41,546 bases of DNA from JANNMJ01 sp031397815 (GCA_031397815.1 JANNMJ010000093.1:1-41546); one strand, 5' to 3'; numbered from the stretch's first letter, positions 7,431 to 16,581 are shown. Notes: generated by a model not told the origin, from the sequence alone. Made by a program: numbers and translations.

Positions 7431-9764
7431 ATGAACACGTTTATTCTCCGTCCGGCCCCGGTGGCCGCGATGGGGCCGCGTCGGCTATGCCTGACGCTTG
7501 TCGGCGCCTTGTGGCTGCTGGCGCAAATGGCTTTTGCCCAAACCTCGGCCGTCGGCACCCTACGCGGGGCCGTCCGCGATTCTATCACCCAAAAACCTAT
7601 CGTCGGCGCGAGCGTGCGGCTCGATGGGATGGCTCGTGGCGCCACTACGGATGCCCTCGGTAGCTTCCGCTTGGATGCCCCTGCCGGGGATTATGCCCTC
7701 GTCATCTCGTACCTCGGGTTCCGCACTACGCGGCAGGCCGTGCAGGTGCGCGCCGGGGAAACCACCACCGTGGCGGCGCCGCTCAGCACTACCGGCCTCA
7801 ACTTGGGGGAAGTGACGGTGACGCAGAATACCGACCTCAACCAGACGCTCTCCATCATTGGGCGGGTCGATAAGCAGCTGCGGCCGACTAACTCGGCGCA
7901 GGATTTATTGCGGCTCGTGCCGGGGCTGTTCATCGCGCAGCACGCGGGCGGCGGGAAGGCGGAGCAGATTTACCTGCGCGGGTTCGATGTCGACCACGGG
8001 ACCGACTTTGCCGTCAGTATCGACGGAATGCCTGTCAATATGGTCAGCCACGCGCACGGGCAGGGGTATGCGGATTTCCACTTCGTGATTCCGGAAGTTG
8101 TCGAGGCGGTCAATGTGTATAAGGGGCCGTACTCGGCGCGCTTCGGTGATTTCGCGACGGCTGGGGCCGGGGAGTTCACCACCAAGAACGAGGTGAAGCA
8201 GAGCGTGGCGCGGGTAGAAGTCGGTCAGTTCGACACCTTTCGAGGGTTGCTCGTGGCCGATGTGCTCGGCGGGCGCCATCTGTTCTCTAAGCAGAAGGAG
8301 AGCGCGTATATCGCCGCCGAGTACAACTTCACGAACGCCTATTTCAACTCCCCGCAGCACTTCAAGCGGTTCAACGGGATGGCGAAGTACAACGGGCTGC
8401 TGAGCGAGCGAACTTCGCTGACGCTGATTGGGTCGCATTTTACTTCTAATTGGGATGCGTCGGGTCAGGTGCCCGACCGCGCCGTGCGCGACGGCGCCAT
8501 CTCGCGCTTCGGGGCGATTGATGATACCGAAGGCGGGCGCACCTCGCGCACCAATGCCACCGCCAAGCTCACCACGGTGCTGCCGAGCGATGCCATCGTC
8601 ACGAATCAGGTGTACTACTCGAACTACCACTTCGACCTGTACTCCAATTTCACCTTCCTGCTCAACGATTCCATCAACGGCGACCAGATTCGGCAGCGCG
8701 ACCAGGGCCGCGACATCTACGGCTACACCGGCACCTACGAGCAGACCGCTATGCTCGGCGCCCGCTCGCTCAAGACGACCATCGGTCTTGGCACGCGCCT
8801 CGATGATACGCAGGTTGGCTTGTTCCGCAGCATCCGCCGGACGATGCTCGATACCACGTCGCTGGCGCACGTTTACGAGCAGAACGTGAATGCCTACCTC
8901 GATGAAGTCCTGACCCTCACCGACCGCCTCACGCTGAACGCGGCCGTTCGGTACGACCATTTCTTCTTCCGCGTGAAGAACCGCCAAGCCGAAACCACCG
9001 ACTCTATCTCCGGTCAAGCCGACAAAGGCATCGTCAGCCCAAAGCTGAACCTGTACTATACGGTCAGCCCACGGCTGCAATTCTTTGTGCGCTCCGGCCT
9101 CGGCTTCCATTCCAACGACGCGCGCGGCGTGGTGCGCGCCACTACTCAGCGCATCCTCCCGCGTGCCACCGGCGCCGAGATTGGCTCGACGTTTAAAGTC
9201 GGCTCGCGGGTGCTGCTGAACGTGGTGCTGTGGGGCTTGGACTTGCAGAACGAGCTGGTGTATGTCGGGGACGAGGGCGTAGTAGAAATCACCGGCCGCA
9301 GCCGCCGCGTGGGCACCGATTTCGCCGTCCGCGCCCAGCTCACCGACCGCCTCTACGTCGACGCCGACCTCAACGCCAACCACGGCCGCTACCGCGACGA
9401 GCCAACCGGCGCCAACCGCATCCCCCTCGCGCCCACGCTCACCAGCACCGGCGGCATCACCTACCGCACCACCTCCGGCCTGAGCGGCGCCCTCCGCTAC
9501 CGCGCCGTCGATACCCGCGCCGCCACCGAGGACAACTCCATTCGCGCCCTCGGCTACGGCATCTTCGACGTAGTGGCGTCCTACACGCAGAAGCGCTACC
9601 AAGTGGGGTTCACCATCGAGAACCTCCTCAACCGCCGCTGGAACGAGGCGCAGTTCGCCACCCAAAGTCGCCTCCCCTCCGAGGGTGTGGATGGCGTGGA
9701 AGAGCTGCACTACACCCCCGGGTCGCCGTTTTACCTGAAGGGGAATGTGAGCGTGTTTTTTTAG
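7431..9764 (+). CDS. TonB-dependent outer-membrane receptor
   Basis: A 777-residue outer-membrane receptor that would import a ligand with energy from TonB-ExbBD. It has a signal peptide to about residue 36 (AQMAFA-Q), a carboxypeptidase-regulatory-like beta domain (about 41-128, GTLRGAVRDSITQKPIVGASV) typical of Bacteroidota receptors, a plug (about 145-255) and a 22-strand-type barrel ending in the aromatic GNVSVFF. The plug carries IYLRGFDVDHGTDFAVSIDG and a histidine-rich stretch, SHAHGQGYADFHF (H207, H209, H217). No SusD partner gene follows, so it is not a typical glycan SusC. With HupE-like and Cys/His-rich neighbours, a metal or metal-chelate ligand is the leading guess. Confidence 0.93.
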   Translation: MNTFILRPAPVAAMGPRRLCLTLVGALWLLAQMAFAQTSAVGTLRGAVRDSITQKPIVGASVRLDGMARGATTDALGSFRLDAPAGDYALVISYLGFRTTRQAVQVRAGETTTVAAPLSTTGLNLGEVTVTQNTDLNQTLSIIGRVDKQLRPTNSAQDLLRLVPGLFIAQHAGGGKAEQIYLRGFDVDHGTDFAVSIDGMPVNMVSHAHGQGYADFHFVIPEVVEAVNVYKGPYSARFGDFATAGAGEFTTKNEVKQSVARVEVGQFDTFRGLLVADVLGGRHLFSKQKESAYIAAEYNFTNAYFNSPQHFKRFNGMAKYNGLLSERTSLTLIGSHFTSNWDASGQVPDRAVRDGAISRFGAIDDTEGGRTSRTNATAKLTTVLPSDAIVTNQVYYSNYHFDLYSNFTFLLNDSINGDQIRQRDQGRDIYGYTGTYEQTAMLGARSLKTTIGLGTRLDDTQVGLFRSIRRTMLDTTSLAHVYEQNVNAYLDEVLTLTDRLTLNAAVRYDHFFFRVKNRQAETTDSISGQADKGIVSPKLNLYYTVSPRLQFFVRSGLGFHSNDARGVVRATTQRILPRATGAEIGSTFKVGSRVLLNVVLWGLDLQNELVYVGDEGVVEITGRSRRVGTDFAVRAQLTDRLYVDADLNANHGRYRDEPTGANRIPLAPTLTSTGGITYRTTSGLSGALRYRAVDTRAATEDNSIRALGYGIFDVVASYTQKRYQVGFTIENLLNRRWNEAQFATQSRLPSEGVDGVEELHYTPGSPFYLKGNVSVFF

Positions 9765-9775
9765 ACTCTTGGCGT

Positions 9776-10091
9776 ACCCCGCATCGCCCGGGGTAGATTT
9801 TTTCAAAATCAACCCCGGGCTGCGGATAGGAAACCCCTTCGGGGTACCCGACGGGGAGCGTGGCCAGCTCTGTCTCAGAGATGGCGTTGATTCGCCGATT
9901 GACACCATCTCTGGGACAGAGCTGGCCACGCGTATTTCGGGGTGCGCCGATTGGGGTGGCGGGCCAGAGTCCCGCAAATAATCCACACGGGGCAGAGCCC
10001 CCGCGCGATTCCCCCGGCCGAATCGGCGCCCCCCAATACCCCGAAGGGGTTTCCTGTCCGCAGCCCGGGGTTGCTGCAGGCTACCCCGGGC
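9776..10091. repeat. Composite nested inverted-repeat element
   Basis: The intergenic stretch 9765-10434 holds no supported gene. Within it, arms at 9810-9846 and 10037-10073 are inverted copies with one mismatch by eye, extended outward by GCCCGGGGTAG (9786-9796) and CTACCCCGGGC (10081-10091). A short CCCGGGG-family stem (9786-9820) forms the left end. The interior contains a second inverted repeat at 9859-9884/9905-9930 and a 57-base segment (9957-10013) that recurs inverted at 40573-40628. It looks like elements inserted into one another. Confidence 0.8.
9859..9930. repeat. Inverted repeat, CCAGCTCTGTCTCAGAGA family (first copy)
   Basis: The 26-base arms at 9859-9884 and 9905-9930 pair with one mismatch around a spacer containing GCGTTGATTCGCC. 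The spacer start and left arm recur at 10118-10187. Confidence 0.75.
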
Positions 10092-10117
10092 ACACGCCGG
10101 GCAAACCCATAGCGCCC

Positions 10118-10187
10118 GTGACCAGCTCTGTCTCAGAGAGGGCGTTGATTCGCCTCTTGGCGCCTGCTCTGTCGCAGATCCGGCCAC
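10118..10187. repeat. Diverged second copy of the CCAGCTCTGTCTCAGAGA repeat
   Basis: It repeats GACCAGCTCTGTCTCAGAGA and the GGCGTTGATTCGCC spacer of the copy at 9859. The right arm is degraded (CTGCTCTGTCGCAGATCC). It lies upstream of the first DUF4331 gene. Confidence 0.6.
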
Positions 10188-10434
10188 GGGGCTTCGTGTT
10201 CCGTTCACCACCCCCACGCGCCGTTCATCCTCAAAAACCCGCCGTTCCCGACCCCTCATAAGGCGTCGGGCTGAAATGCATACCCCTACCCCCAACCCTG
10301 CCTTTTCACGGCCGTTCGCAATGGGTCGGTTGGCCGTGATGGGTATGCTCTTGAATGGTAAGCCTGTGTATGCCCAACGTTGGCCGGCCGACGCCTCGCT
10401 CGTTTCCTTCCCTTTCACCATTTCTCACCATTTT

Positions 10435-12225
10435 ATGAGAAACAATACCCGTCGTCTGACCCTTGTGGCAGGCGTGGCGGTGGCCGCAGTCGGCGCTTCT
10501 ATCTGGAGCCAGACGCGGTATACCCCGCTAGAGGCTTCGTCGCACCGGGAGGCTCCGCTGATCTCCAACGATCCGCTCGCCGACAATACCGACGTCTATG
10601 CCTTCCGCGCTCCGAACGACCCGTCGCGGGTTGTGCTGATTGCGAACTACATCCCGTTCCAGCTGCCGCAAGGCGGGCCGAACTATTACACGTTCGGGGA
10701 AAACGTACGGTACGAGATTCACGTCAAGAACAACAGCGCAACCGCTGGCGACAACGTGACCTACCGCTTCACGTTCACGCGTGCTAACGGCGACCCGACT
10801 ACGTTCTTCAACATTCGGCTGAATCAGCAGAACCTGAAGACCACGTACGTCTGCGAGAAGAGCATCAACGGCGGCGCGTTTACGCCCATCGTGACCGGCG
10901 GAATGGTGGCGCCCCCGAACATCGGGCCGCGCTCCATCAACTCCAGCGTGGGCCTCGGCAATCCGAACTACACAAACCTGCGCCAGAGCACTGTGGCGAA
11001 TGCCACCGGCAGCGGCGGCGAGCAAGTGTTCTGCGGACCTGCTGACGATCCGTTCTTCGTTGACCTCGGCGGCGTGTTCGATATCGCCAACCTGCGGCCG
11101 AACAACGGCCCGCGCGATGGCGTCGGCCATTACAACGTGCACTCCATTGCGCTCAGCGTTCCGATTCAGACGCTCCAGAAGAATAACCAGCCGGTTACGG
11201 CCGCTGCCAATATTCTCGACCCGAACTACGTGATCGGCGTGTGGGCTTCGGCTTCGCGCCCGACCACGCGTACGCTCAGCACCGGGGGCGCCAACCCCGC
11301 TGATGCCGGTACTTATGTACAGGTCTCGCGCTTGGGGATGCCGCTCACCAACGAAGTCATCAACCCAATCGGGGCGAAGGACCGCTGGAACTCGCGCACT
11401 CCGTACAACGAGGACGCCATCACCGACGACTACCTCTCGAACCCCGAGCTGGGCCTGTACGTCGATGCCCGCCAGTTCGGCAATGCGGTGCCTGCGCTTA
11501 GCGCGCTCCGCATCCAGACCAGCTCATTGGACGGCGCTCCGGGTATTCCGGCCGGTGGCTTCGACTTCGGTAACACCCGTCCCGGCCTGTTCCCGATCAA
11601 GGGTTCGGCGCTCGTGGCCGGTACCGCCCTCGATAACGCCGCGTTCGGCAATTACCTGCTCGTGAGCGGTAAGCCGCGCTCCGTCGACCTCAAGCCGATC
11701 TTCCATACCGGCGTGCCGAACCTCGTGCCGTATCAGCTTGCTACGGGTAAAACCCCCGGCAACCCGCTGACGCCCGGCAAGCCGTTCGTCAACAACTTCC
11801 TGCCGCTCAGCGGCGCGAACCCCGGCGGCGATATGCTCCGCCTGAACATGGCTGTACCGGTTACGCCGCGTAACTCGCCTGACTTCTCCAACGACGGCCT
11901 GTTGGCGGCTGCCGTGCTGGGTCTGACCGACTCGCGCTTCAACCAGAACACCACCCTGCAAGCTATTCCGAACATGGATGGCTTCCCGAATGGCCGTCGT
12001 CTGGAAGATGCCGTCGATAAAATCGAGCTGAAGGCTGTTGGTGGCGCCGTTCTGGCGGCCATCGGTCTCTGGTACGACGACTACACCTTCGGCGAATCGC
12101 CGATTACGCCTCAGCTCGTCAGCACGCTGGGCTTTACGAGTGGCGTGGAGCGCAACGACACCACGATTCGGGCCGCCTTCCCTTACGTGCAGACGCCGTG
12201 GCAGGGCTTTGCCAATCGCCGGTAA
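10435..12225 (+). CDS. DUF4331 domain-containing protein (first paralogue)
   Basis: A 596-residue protein of the uncharacterised DUF4331 family. The ATG at 10435 is chosen because it begins a signal/anchor sequence (MRNNTRRLTLVAGVAVAAVG) matching the start of the next gene; the frame stays open upstream into repeat DNA. Conserved features follow directly: ASSHREAPLI, DPLADNTDVYAF and GPNYYTFG. The C-terminus ends at PYVQTPWQGFANRR with no T9SS sorting domain and no lipobox, so it is probably periplasmic or inner-membrane anchored. Its whole length aligns with the first half of the following gene, with long identical runs, indicating tandem duplication. The gap to that gene is 33 bases, so they form an operon. 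No catalytic residues are known to me. Confidence 0.9.
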   Translation: MRNNTRRLTLVAGVAVAAVGASIWSQTRYTPLEASSHREAPLISNDPLADNTDVYAFRAPNDPSRVVLIANYIPFQLPQGGPNYYTFGENVRYEIHVKNNSATAGDNVTYRFTFTRANGDPTTFFNIRLNQQNLKTTYVCEKSINGGAFTPIVTGGMVAPPNIGPRSINSSVGLGNPNYTNLRQSTVANATGSGGEQVFCGPADDPFFVDLGGVFDIANLRPNNGPRDGVGHYNVHSIALSVPIQTLQKNNQPVTAAANILDPNYVIGVWASASRPTTRTLSTGGANPADAGTYVQVSRLGMPLTNEVINPIGAKDRWNSRTPYNEDAITDDYLSNPELGLYVDARQFGNAVPALSALRIQTSSLDGAPGIPAGGFDFGNTRPGLFPIKGSALVAGTALDNAAFGNYLLVSGKPRSVDLKPIFHTGVPNLVPYQLATGKTPGNPLTPGKPFVNNFLPLSGANPGGDMLRLNMAVPVTPRNSPDFSNDGLLAAAVLGLTDSRFNQNTTLQAIPNMDGFPNGRRLEDAVDKIELKAVGGAVLAAIGLWYDDYTFGESPITPQLVSTLGFTSGVERNDTTIRAAFPYVQTPWQGFANRR

Positions 12226-12258
12226 CCGCCCCTTTTACTTCTTACTCGTCCGAAAACA

Positions 12259-15200
12259 ATGACGCCTACGTCACTACGCAATCTAATCATCCTCCCGGCG
12301 ATAGCTGCGGCGGCGGTCGGGGTCTCCGTCTGGAGCCAGACCCGCTACACGCCCTTGGAGGCTTCTTCGCACCGCGAAGCGCCCCTCATCGCCGATGACC
12401 CGCTCGCCGACAACACCGACGTGTACGCGTTCCGCTCGCCGGACGACCCGTCGCGGGTGGTGCTCATCGCGAACTACATCCCGTTTGAGCTGCCGCAGGG
12501 CGGGCCAAACTATTACACCTTCGGGGAAAACGTGCGCTACGAGGTGCACGTCAAGAACGACGGCTCGCGCAACGGCGACGACGTGACGTATCGCTTTACG
12601 TTCTCGAAGACCAACGACGATCCGTCTACCTTCTTCAATATCCGGCTTAACCTCCAGAATCAGAAGACGACGTACCTCTGCGAGAAGAGCGTCGACGGCG
12701 GTGCGTTCACCACGATCGTTACGGGCGGTGTCGTGCCGCCGAACAACATCGGTCCGCGCTCGATCTCTGATCCGGTCGTCGGCCTCGGTGTTGCCAATTA
12801 CGAGACGCTCCGCACCAATGCCATCGAGAACGCCGTCGGCGGCGGTGGCGAGCGCATCTATTGCGGCCCCGCCGATGATCCGTTCTTCGCCGACCTCGGC
12901 GCCATCTTCGACTTAGCCGGTCTTCGGCCTAATGCCGCCGAAGACGGCCTCGCGAAGAAGAACGTCCACACGATTGCGCTGAGCGTGCCGATTGCGACGC
13001 TCCAGAAAACCGGTCAGCCCGTGACGGCTGCCGCCAACATCCTCGACCCGAACTACGTGATCGGGGTGTGGGCGTCGGCGTCGCGTCAGCAGGTGCGCAC
13101 GCTCCCGGCTGCGGGTGGCGAGAGCTACGCCGGTCAGTGGGTGCAGGTCTCCCGTCTGGGGATGCCGCTCACCAATGAAGTCATCAACCCAATCGGGGCG
13201 AAGGACCGTTGGAACTCGCTGACCCCGTATAACGAGGATGCCATCACGGATGACTACCTCTCGAACCCCGAGCTGGGCCTGTACGTCGATAACCGTCAGT
13301 TCGGTAACGCGGTGCCTGCTTTGGCGGCCCTGAGACTGCAAAAATCGTCGCTCAACGGCTTCCCCGGCATCCCAGCGGGTGGCTTCGACTTCGGTAACAC
13401 CCGTCCGGGTCTGTTCCCGCTGAAAGGCTCGGCCCTCGTGGCCGGTTCGGCGCTTGACGATGCCGCTTTCGGTAATTACCTCCTCGTGAGCGGCAAGCCG
13501 CGCTCGGTGGACCTCAAGCCGATCTTCCATACGGGTGTGCCGAACCTGGCGCCGTATCAGCTCGCGACGGGTAAGACGGCCGGTAACCCGCTTTCGCCGG
13601 GCAAGCCGTTCATCAACAACTTCCTGCCGTTCACCTTCCCCGGTGCCACGGGTCCGGGGGGCGACATGCTCCGCCTGAACATGGCCGTGCCGCCAACGCC
13701 GCGTAACTCGCCTGCCTTCTCGAACGACGGCCTCCTCGCGGCGGCAGTTGCGGGACTGACGCAGCCAGCTTTCGCGAACACGACCATCCAGAACATCCCG
13801 AACATGGACGGCTTCCCGAACGGGCGCCGCTTGGAAGATGCCGTGGATAAGATCGAGCTGAAAGCCGTGGGCGGCGTAGTACTGGCCGCTATCGGCCTGT
13901 GGTACGACGATTACACTCCTGCTAGCCCATCGCCGGTTACGCCAATCCTCGGGGGCGTCCTCGCCTTCACGTCGGGCCTCGAAAACAACGACACGACCTT
14001 CCGCGCGGGCTTCCCGTATGTGCAGACCCCGTGGCGTGGTACTGGCCCAGCCAGCGGCCCAATGGATCAGGTCGACATGCGCGACCTGACCGTCAGCTCC
14101 ACGATGAACGTCACCGGCGGTACTTACCGCAACGTGCTCATCACGGCTACCGGCAACGCTACGCTCACCGTGCCCCTGACCATCACCGGCACCCTGACCG
14201 TGGCGACCGGCGGTACCCTGAACACGAACTGCCAGCCGATCACCGGCTCCGGCAACGTGGCCGTGGCGCCGCTCGGCACGCTCCGCATCTGCGACCCAGC
14301 CGGGTTGTCTGCTGCTGGTGTAACGTCGTCGGGTGCCCTGCGCAATACGGGCTTCCGCTCGCTCAGCACCGATGGGGCGTATATCTACACCGGTACGGCT
14401 GGTCAGGTAACGGGCCTCGGCCTGCCGCTGACCGTCAACACGCTCGGTGTCACCAACCCGACCACCGTTACGCTCTCGCAACCCGTGAGCATTCGGCAGG
14501 TGGTGCAGCTCAGCGCAGGTGTGCTGACGCTTAATAACAGAATGCTCACCCTGCTCAGCAACGAAGCCGGTACGGCGATGGTGGTGAACGCGGGTGGTAC
14601 GATGAGCGGCACCGCTACGGCGCAGCGCTTCATCAACGCGAAGGTGAATCCGGGCCTCGGCTACCGTCACCTCAGCTCGCCGACCGCGAACAGCACGTTC
14701 AGCGATTTGGGTACCTCGCAAGGCTTCGTGCCCCGCGTGAACCCCGCGTATAACGCCATCCCGACGCCAACGCTCAACTTCAACCAGTTCCCGAACATCT
14801 TCGGGTACGACGAGACGCGCGGCGGTGCCGGTGCTACCGACTTCAGCCTCGGCTACTTCTCGCCGAACCTCCTCGAAGACCTGATGGTCCCCGGCCGCGG
14901 TTACTCGGTGTACATCAAGGCGGGCATCACGCCCGACTTTATGGGTCAGTTTAACCAGACCAGCCGCACCATCAGCGGCCTGACTCGCACCGGCCCTATC
15001 ACGGGCGGCGTGGAGAAAGCCGGCTGGCACCTGCTCGGCAACCCGTTCCCAAGCCCGCTCGACTGGGATTTGGTACCCGTGCCGACCGGCCTCAGCAGCG
15101 CCATCTTCGTGTACCAGAGCACTGGCCCGAACCAAGCGGGTCTGTACCTGAGCCGCCAGAACGGAATGGGTACGCTCCCGAACGGCTTACTGGCCCTCGG

Positions 15201-16023
15201 CCAAGGCTTCTTCGCCCGCGTAACCGGCACCGGCCCAGTGGCTTTGACCCTGCCGAACAGCGCCCGCCCTACGGCGTTCCCTTACACGCAGCCCGTGCTC
15301 AACCGCAATGCGCCTGATACGCGCCCTGCCCTGAGCCTGACGCTGCGCGCCGCCAACACGGCCAACGCCACCGCCGACGAGGCCGTGCTGTACTTCCAGT
15401 CGGGTGCCACGGCGAACGTCGACGACCTCTTCGACGGTCAGCGCCCTTCGCACAACACCGGCGGCGTACCTACGCTCTCGACCCTTTCGCCCCGTGGCGA
15501 TGAGATGGCGATCAACGGGATGCCGACCACGGCCTTCCGCGCCGGTACAGTAGTGCCGATGCTCCTCGACGTGCCGAACGCTGGTCGCTACGAGCTGGCG
15601 CTCGGCCAGTGGGCGAACATCACGACGAACGATGTCGCGATTTCGCTCCTCGACCGTCAGTCGAATACCCGCACCCCGCTCACGCCGGGTATGGTGTATC
15701 CGTTCACCGCTGCCTCGCGTGGCATCGACATGACCCGCTTCGCCATCGTGTTCGGCCCGCCGACCTCTACGCCGACCGGTCTCTCCGATGCTGCCTCCGC
15801 TGCCGCCGCCCTCGTGGTGTGGCCTAACCCAGCAAGCGGCCAAGTGCAGCTCGCAGGTGGTACGGCCGGCGCTACGGTGACCGTGTTCGACAACACCGGC
15901 CGCGCCGTCCTCCGCACGAAAGCCGACACCGCCGGTGCCGCCACCCTCGACCTCACGCACCTCTCGAAGGGTGTGTACTCAGTCCGGGTTGGTGCCGCCA
16001 CGCGTCGCTTGGTAGTGGAGTAA
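12259..16023 (+). CDS. DUF4331 protein fused to T9SS-sorted surface module (second paralogue)
   Basis: A 1254-residue secreted protein. Residues about 1-592 are a DUF4331 domain very similar to the upstream paralogue, including ASSHREAPLI, DPLADNTDVYAF and a CGPADDPFF motif. At about residue 592 (PYVQTPWRG) the paralogue ends and a new module begins (GGTYRNVLITATGNATLT), rich in Thr/Gly strands. It resembles the stand-alone protein at 30846-32972 (shared patterns GYRHLSS and GWHLLGNPFPSPLDW). The last 80 or so residues are a type A T9SS sorting domain (VVWPNPASGQVQL to GVYSVRVGAATRRLVVE). The product should be exported across the outer membrane and displayed or released. A strong terminator follows. 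Confidence 0.92.
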   Translation: MTPTSLRNLIILPAIAAAAVGVSVWSQTRYTPLEASSHREAPLIADDPLADNTDVYAFRSPDDPSRVVLIANYIPFELPQGGPNYYTFGENVRYEVHVKNDGSRNGDDVTYRFTFSKTNDDPSTFFNIRLNLQNQKTTYLCEKSVDGGAFTTIVTGGVVPPNNIGPRSISDPVVGLGVANYETLRTNAIENAVGGGGERIYCGPADDPFFADLGAIFDLAGLRPNAAEDGLAKKNVHTIALSVPIATLQKTGQPVTAAANILDPNYVIGVWASASRQQVRTLPAAGGESYAGQWVQVSRLGMPLTNEVINPIGAKDRWNSLTPYNEDAITDDYLSNPELGLYVDNRQFGNAVPALAALRLQKSSLNGFPGIPAGGFDFGNTRPGLFPLKGSALVAGSALDDAAFGNYLLVSGKPRSVDLKPIFHTGVPNLAPYQLATGKTAGNPLSPGKPFINNFLPFTFPGATGPGGDMLRLNMAVPPTPRNSPAFSNDGLLAAAVAGLTQPAFANTTIQNIPNMDGFPNGRRLEDAVDKIELKAVGGVVLAAIGLWYDDYTPASPSPVTPILGGVLAFTSGLENNDTTFRAGFPYVQTPWRGTGPASGPMDQVDMRDLTVSSTMNVTGGTYRNVLITATGNATLTVPLTITGTLTVATGGTLNTNCQPITGSGNVAVAPLGTLRICDPAGLSAAGVTSSGALRNTGFRSLSTDGAYIYTGTAGQVTGLGLPLTVNTLGVTNPTTVTLSQPVSIRQVVQLSAGVLTLNNRMLTLLSNEAGTAMVVNAGGTMSGTATAQRFINAKVNPGLGYRHLSSPTANSTFSDLGTSQGFVPRVNPAYNAIPTPTLNFNQFPNIFGYDETRGGAGATDFSLGYFSPNLLEDLMVPGRGYSVYIKAGITPDFMGQFNQTSRTISGLTRTGPITGGVEKAGWHLLGNPFPSPLDWDLVPVPTGLSSAIFVYQSTGPNQAGLYLSRQNGMGTLPNGLLALGQGFFARVTGTGPVALTLPNSARPTAFPYTQPVLNRNAPDTRPALSLTLRAANTANATADEAVLYFQSGATANVDDLFDGQRPSHNTGGVPTLSTLSPRGDEMAINGMPTTAFRAGTVVPMLLDVPNAGRYELALGQWANITTNDVAISLLDRQSNTRTPLTPGMVYPFTAASRGIDMTRFAIVFGPPTSTPTGLSDAASAAAALVVWPNPASGQVQLAGGTAGATVTVFDNTGRAVLRTKADTAGAATLDLTHLSKGVYSVRVGAATRRLVVE

Positions 16024-16033
16024 GGGAGCCAGA

Positions 16034-16062
16034 TCGACCGGCCCCTTTTTGGGGAAGGTCGA
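16034..16062 (+). terminator. Short hairpin after the DUF4331 operon
   Basis: TCGACC and GGTCGA flank CCCC-TTTTT-GGGG just after the stop codon. It could help end transcription, but it has no trailing T run, so it is weaker than the hairpin at 16092. Confidence 0.35.
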
Positions 16063-16091
16063 GGTTCCTGCAAGGCCTTTGAGGCTGATTG

Positions 16092-16128
16092 AAAACGCCC
16101 CGTCGAGAGTTTCTCGGCGGGGCGTTTT
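16092..16128. terminator. Bidirectional intrinsic terminator
   Basis: AAAACGCCCCG and CGGGGCGTTTT form a strong stem, with an A run before and a T run after. It lies between the DUF4331 operon and a convergent minus-strand gene and can serve both. Confidence 0.8.
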
Positions 16129-16185
16129 GCGTTTGGGGGAAGTGGGGGAGGGGCGATTAGCTCACGCCGAGCGCATCAGCAAAAC

Positions 16186-16581
16186 AGATTCCCCGCCCCG
16201 GAGGGGAGGGGTGGCCGGAACGGCCGGGGTGGGGGGACACGCAGATACAGCCCGCCATAGAACCCAACGCCCACGAGTTCAGCCATTACCGGGCAACCCC
16301 GTAGGGGTTATCTTCCGGTAGCCAATAGGCGGAAACCGAACCCGGCAGTCCCGTAGGGACTACCCCCGCTTGCTGCTCCGTCACCCGTAACCGCCGACAG
16401 GGTAGCCCCTACGGGGCTGCCGATTCGGGCGCGATACGGGATACTACCGGAAGGTAGCCCCTACGGGGCTGCCCAAACCCCGTAGGGTGGTTGTAATCGT
16501 GTGGCGGTAACGGCTGTAGCGCCCAACCGCCGACCCCACCCCGGCCCTTCGGGCCACCCCTCCCCCAAGGGGGCGGGGAGT
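16186..16581. repeat. Cluster of GTAGCCCCTACGGGG palindromes inside a larger inverted repeat
   Basis: The gap 16024-16602 has no supported gene. Four copies of a GGTAGCCCCTACGGGGCTGCC-like palindrome lie near 16290-16320, 16344-16365, 16400-16422 and 16452-16474. The outer flanks at about 16189-16235 (TCCCCGCCCC..GGCCGGGGTGGGG) and 16533-16581 are inverted relatives, so the whole may be one nested element. Confidence 0.65.

Noticed and set aside
7905..10421. 838-codon open frame on the minus strand
   Set aside because: It lies antisense to the TonB receptor and runs on through repeat DNA. The product is a low-information Arg/Gly/Val/His mix with no domain, as expected from the mirror frame of a GC-rich gene.
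10276..10434. Longer start for the first DUF4331 gene
   Set aside because: The added 53 residues are not signal-like and are absent from the paralogue, whose start aligns with the ATG at 10435.
12913..15135. 740-codon antisense frame
   Set aside because: It is entirely inside the DUF4331 fusion gene, which has clear domains. The antisense product is Arg/His/Glu/Val-rich with no motif.
16452..16474. CRISPR-like array in the palindrome cluster 16290-16474
   Set aside because: The repeats are palindromic, variable in length and unevenly spaced, with no uniform spacers and no cas genes nearby.
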